Shown here in pieces: positions 60,186 through 64,000 of a DNA stretch of 64,000 bases; the first letter of the stretch is position 1, and the number at the start of each line of letters is the position of its first letter. The stretch is from the NCBI GenBank assembly GCA_009741485.1, contig CM019219.1:33003370-33067369 (forward strand). The letters run 5' to 3'. Made by a program: the position numbers and the translations under genes. Source of the DNA: Malurus cyaneus samueli. Taxonomy: Eukaryota; Chordata; Aves; Passeriformes; Maluridae. The notes below the pieces were generated by a model, which ran no database searches, was not told the DNA's origin, and was given only the letters and a program-made list of their open reading frames with translations.

Positions 60186-63100
60186 TCTACTGGCACTCAG
60201 GAGAGGCTCTCAGCACTCCAAAAAATCCTGAAAACCTTCCCAAGTCTCTATATCCCAGATTCAACCCTCAGAATGAAATCCTGATGCTGGAAGGTATGGA
60301 GCAACTTCCCTCAGCTTCAGGAGTGGCAAAGCTTCCCCCTACATCATGAATCCAGAGCATCATTCGTTATCATCCTAATTCAGAACAGTCTATCAGGAAA
60401 TGGGAACTATTTCTGTGTTTTTCATCTCAGGAACACGTGAATGACCCATGCGGTAGGAACACAGCGTGTACAAAACGGGGAAGACAAAAAAGACAATAGA
60501 AAAGGGTGAAAGAAGCTTCATATTTGAAATTTTTCAAATTGAATGAATTGAAAATTTTCAAATCGAATGTTATGCGAGCACTGAGAAAAAGAATGGTTAG
60601 GGGTGTTCAACAAGCAAGTATTTGGAGAGTTTTTGGATTTGCATGGAGACACGAAATGGAAAAAGGGCCCTCTGCAGTTTTTGTATACACAGGGTTTATA
60701 TTTTTTTGCAATGAGCCATGAAGAACATAAAGAATGTTCACAGAGCATTTTAAAGGTGTGCAGGGCAACACAAGGCAGAGTCCCACCCCAAACAGGCAGG
60801 ACATGCAGACAACTCCTTCAGAGTGAGGCACTGGGGCTCATTAGGGAACAAATTACCCCCATCCCCATCAAACAGATGGCTTGGGAGACCATCAGGCTGT
60901 TCTCATCAAGAGGAATCACCATGAGATCTCACACAGCTGGGCTGCTGTCTCTGTGATCATCAGGTTCCTGGGGCTGGAAAACCAAATAAGCCATGACAAA
61001 GTCTGAGGATGGCGCCCACCATGTGGAGCAACAGCAAGTATCAGCAGGGAGCAGAGGGGGCCTGATGGCTTGGTGAGCTGGGTACATGAAAACAGCAGCA
61101 CAATGACACAGGCAAATATTGAGCCAAACAAAGATCAAAAAAAGGATGCCTGACATCCAGAATGGAGGTTCGGTGTGGGAGAGCTTTGTATAATGCCCTG
61201 AGAGGAGTGTGGCGAGGGCACATGGGATTTGTGTATTTATTTTTAGATAGGAAGTCCCAAAAATAAAGGAAGTTTTGCTCATATATAATTTAAGCACAAA
61301 TATATTTCTTTGGATTCTTCAGGTTTTTGTTTGATTTTTTAATATTAAGTTAATCTCAAAATGCAAATGACCTTTTAAAAAACACCCATAAGCCTTGCCT
61401 GTCGCCTCCTTTTCTTCTGACTATTCACTAATTTATTCTGTATTGCAGAGTTTTAGTGCCCTAAAACTCTCTTTCAATTAATATGTTCCTCAGACAGAGG
61501 AAAACTGTCTGCTATTCATCCTCTTTCGGTTTTTCTCCTGGCTCACCTGCCAGGCTCCCCCTCCACCTGAGCTTCGCAGAGAATGAAAGAATTAAAGGAA
61601 TCTTTTGAATTCTGGATGCCTTCACAATCAGAAGGGTGTTGTCTCTCACCCACTCCAGCTCTGCTGCAGATAAAAACTTCAGAGACATCGTTATGTCGCA
61701 CCAATGGCAAAACACAGCTGTCACAAGCCAAGACCAATCTGTATAAAATCAACAATTTAAACTTATTTCTGCTTGGTTATTTTGCTGGCACTCTGTTTGT
61801 GCATCAGAGTTGAATTGAGCTGAGATGAGGCTGCACTGGGTATGCACAAACAGCCAAGGAGTGTCTCACCCACAGCAATGCAAGAGCTGCAACAGACCCT
61901 GGGCTGGAAAAGAGGACAAAATGAACTCTGGGGTGGTATCAGTGGCTGCTTTTCGCCACAGTGTATTTGCACAGGGATGGAAAAAACAAAATGTGCTTTG
62001 GGAGGTGTTGGAAGGTCCATCCCAAGAGATTCTCTGCTCACTTTGGGCTGTTTTCAATGCTGACTCCTTGGGCATGTTTGGAAATCCCAAGTTCAGTGGT
62101 GTTACCCGTCTTCTACACAGAGACACCAAGAAACAAAAAAAAAAAAAGCAAAATAAAAAAAACGGAACAAAAGGAAACAAAACAAATCCCTCAGCTTCAA
62201 ATTGACAAATCTCCTGGAAGGACACAAAATGATGAAATTGGAAAATCAACGAAAGGCTGCCTCAATATCTATGGGAAATGATAGTTCAGCTTATAGGCTT
62301 TATTATTTTTCTAGGAATTTAATATTAGGCTTTAAATTTTTAATTACAAGAAATATGGAGAAGTCAGATCTGCAGGTAATAAGAATTTGCAGGCAGAAAG
62401 TATCCATTTTTCATTTCTTTTGGTAGTTTGTCTCAAAGCTCCTCAAACTGCTGAGATTTGCCCAGTGCTGACACAAAGCTCCGAGACAAACACTGGGGTC
62501 TGTCAGCTGAAAATCCTGTTGATAGCTCAGGATGCCCAACAAAAGCCAGCCAACAAAAACCTACGAGAAGAGTCTGGGGCATTTTCTGCACATCATAAAT
62601 GTGTTTGAAACCCTGCCTTGAAGATCTGGCTTATTGAACACTGAACTGAAAGCGCTCTGCTCTAGTTTTAGCTCAGCAAAGTAGGTGCCTTTGCTGTTAA
62701 AAATGCCATCAGTAGCACTTTGGTGTTGGAGGATCTGTGGCATCACAGAACTCTGGGCTTAGGAGAGACTTTCCTACACCATCTAACTAATTTCCCCCCC
62801 AGGATAAGCCATTCTGCATCTTTGTCACTGATATTCTGAAGGAACAGCAGCAACTCTGGAGAATCTGCCCTAGAAAAAAATTTAAAATAATACAGTATTG
62901 AAAGTTCCTCCCCACCAAAATGCTGCACTTGTCTCAGGACTTCCATTTCTAGACTGAAAGGTTTGCTGCTTTGTGGGGGTTTTTTCCATACAAAATAGAG
63001 AACCAGCTACCATGAAGTTCCTTTCATGTGACCAGTGTCTTACCACAACTTGTGACTTGTTATTTTCAGGTTAACTACAAAGCACAATTCCTTTCTTTTT

Positions 63101-64000
63101 TTGCTGCGTGGCAATGTTCAGCCCTGCAATTTTGGTGCTGTTCAGTCAGGAGAAGCAGCCCCAGGCACAAGAGCTGGGTGTGCTCTCCCCAAAGAGATCC
63201 AGCCTCAGAGGGATTCAGATTTAACATCACTTGGATGGAACGGCAAGGGCTGGAGCCGGCTGCACGAACTGCTCTGCAAGACACCAGCCTCTGCCATCTG
63301 CATATTTATAGCAATGCCATCATGCTTTATTCAAAAGGATTAATCCAGACTGAGAGCAGCCCTGGGACCAGATCTCCTGAAGGTTCAGGGGACTCCTGTG
63401 GCTCAGCCACACGTGTTGAAACAGTCTGAACACGCAGTAGCAAGTGCTTTTATCATCCACACTTGTAATCACCTGGAAACTCACCCCAGCTCTGAGACAG
63501 TGTTTTTTGCACACAAAGCTTTTGATCAGTGTTAATTGTGTCTCCTGCTGTGTCAAAGAAGAGTTTCAGCACTGGAATTCTGGTGCCTCCCACCCTGGGT
63601 GTGTGTGCCGGGTGATCCCCAGCAGGGAGCTGGAGTCCTGTGGGGCAGCGAGACTCTGCAGCCAGACTGTGTGAAATGATGCCTGATGATTTTTGCCTTT
63701 CATTTTCTATACCTTATGTACCCTTTTATACTTTATATACCCTTTTAGACATTTTCCGTACCCTTTATATATCCCTATATCCTTAGCCTATATGCTTGTA
63801 ATTCCTGGAGCCTGATATTCCAGCTAGTTTAGGGCTCTGCTGGGCAGAGGAGCCAAAGTCTCAGTAAAGAGTCAGACGTGCTGCCTCAAAACTCGGGTTT
63901 CAGCTTTGACTGGAGCCTTCCTCTGGACACATGTGAACTGGGCTCTGCATCCAGGGAGGAAATATTTAGAATAGGAGGACATTACTGCATTTGTAAAGTT
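60186..64000 (+). repeat. Direct tandem duplication B, unit 2 (cut by window end)
   Basis: Repeats unit 1 from 'tctactggcactcagg' onward; window position 64000 corresponds to about 59603 in unit 1. Over this span unit 2 is about 75 bp shorter through many small deletions, clustered around 61280-61500 and 61730-61820, while 62900-63650 is almost identical to unit 1. The uneven pattern looks like poor consensus rather than natural divergence. Confidence 0.92.
63673..64000 (+). mobile_element. LTR in duplication B, unit 2 (partial)
   Basis: Counterpart of the 59257 LTR beginning 'tgatgcctgatgatttttgc', truncated by the window end. It lacks several bases against unit 1, e.g. in the TATACCCTTTT array and in 'gtcagacgtgctgcc' for 'gtcagtgagccccgtgctgcc'. 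Confidence 0.82.

Overview
This window looks like bird nuclear DNA, most likely from a songbird. The main clue is the interspersed repeats. They are dominated by CR1 LINE 3' ends, recognisable by the core 'tttgggttggaagggacctt' and the phrases 'gccagggatcc', 'cagccacagcttctctggg' and 'gcagaaattcctgctgatg'. Several LTR fragments of endogenous retroviruses of avian type are also present. I found no Alu, L1 or B1 elements, no bacterial-style gene packing, and no protein-coding gene, tRNA, rRNA or CRISPR array that I can support. The many short open frames are chance frames in unique DNA, in CR1 copies, in simple repeats or in GC-rich DNA.

Layout. 1-15 kb is unique non-coding DNA with scattered CR1 pieces, one dispersed LTR-like repeat (3.9-4.3 kb), a purine tract (3.06-3.27 kb) and a CCATC pentanucleotide array (10.77-10.88 kb). 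15.0-18.85 kb is the only strongly CpG-rich stretch. It holds two island cores (16.35-17.5 and 18.18-18.85 kb) with GC boxes and several good splice-donor matches on the minus strand, so it is the best candidate for a gene promoter or 5' exons. 18.85-29.4 kb is mostly unique, with a three-unit minisatellite next to an LTR (21.2-21.9 kb) and CR1 copies.

29.6-35.4 kb holds a near-identical 2.5 kb segment twice, with a 25-N gap between the copies. The copies differ mainly by small indels, which points to a false assembly duplication. 35.4-37.5 kb is a CR1 split by a 1.3 kb LTR that is followed by a primer-binding-site-like motif. 37.5-39.5 kb is AT-rich unique DNA. 39.6-41.4 kb is an old CR1 interrupted twice, once by a 539 bp solo LTR with a clean 5-bp target duplication. 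45.0-46.3 kb has a CR1 followed by the inverted second copy of the 3.9 kb LTR-like repeat. 48.9-49.5 kb is another solo LTR, on the minus strand. From 55.7 kb to the window end there is a direct tandem duplication with a unit of about 4.47 kb. It contains an LTR related to the one at 21.5 kb, and its second copy runs off the window.

I did not find a convincing new biological system. The most useful observations are the two probable false duplications, the unannotated CpG-island promoter region, and the nested repeat insertions that give relative ages. All family names come from sequence recognition by eye; no database search was run.
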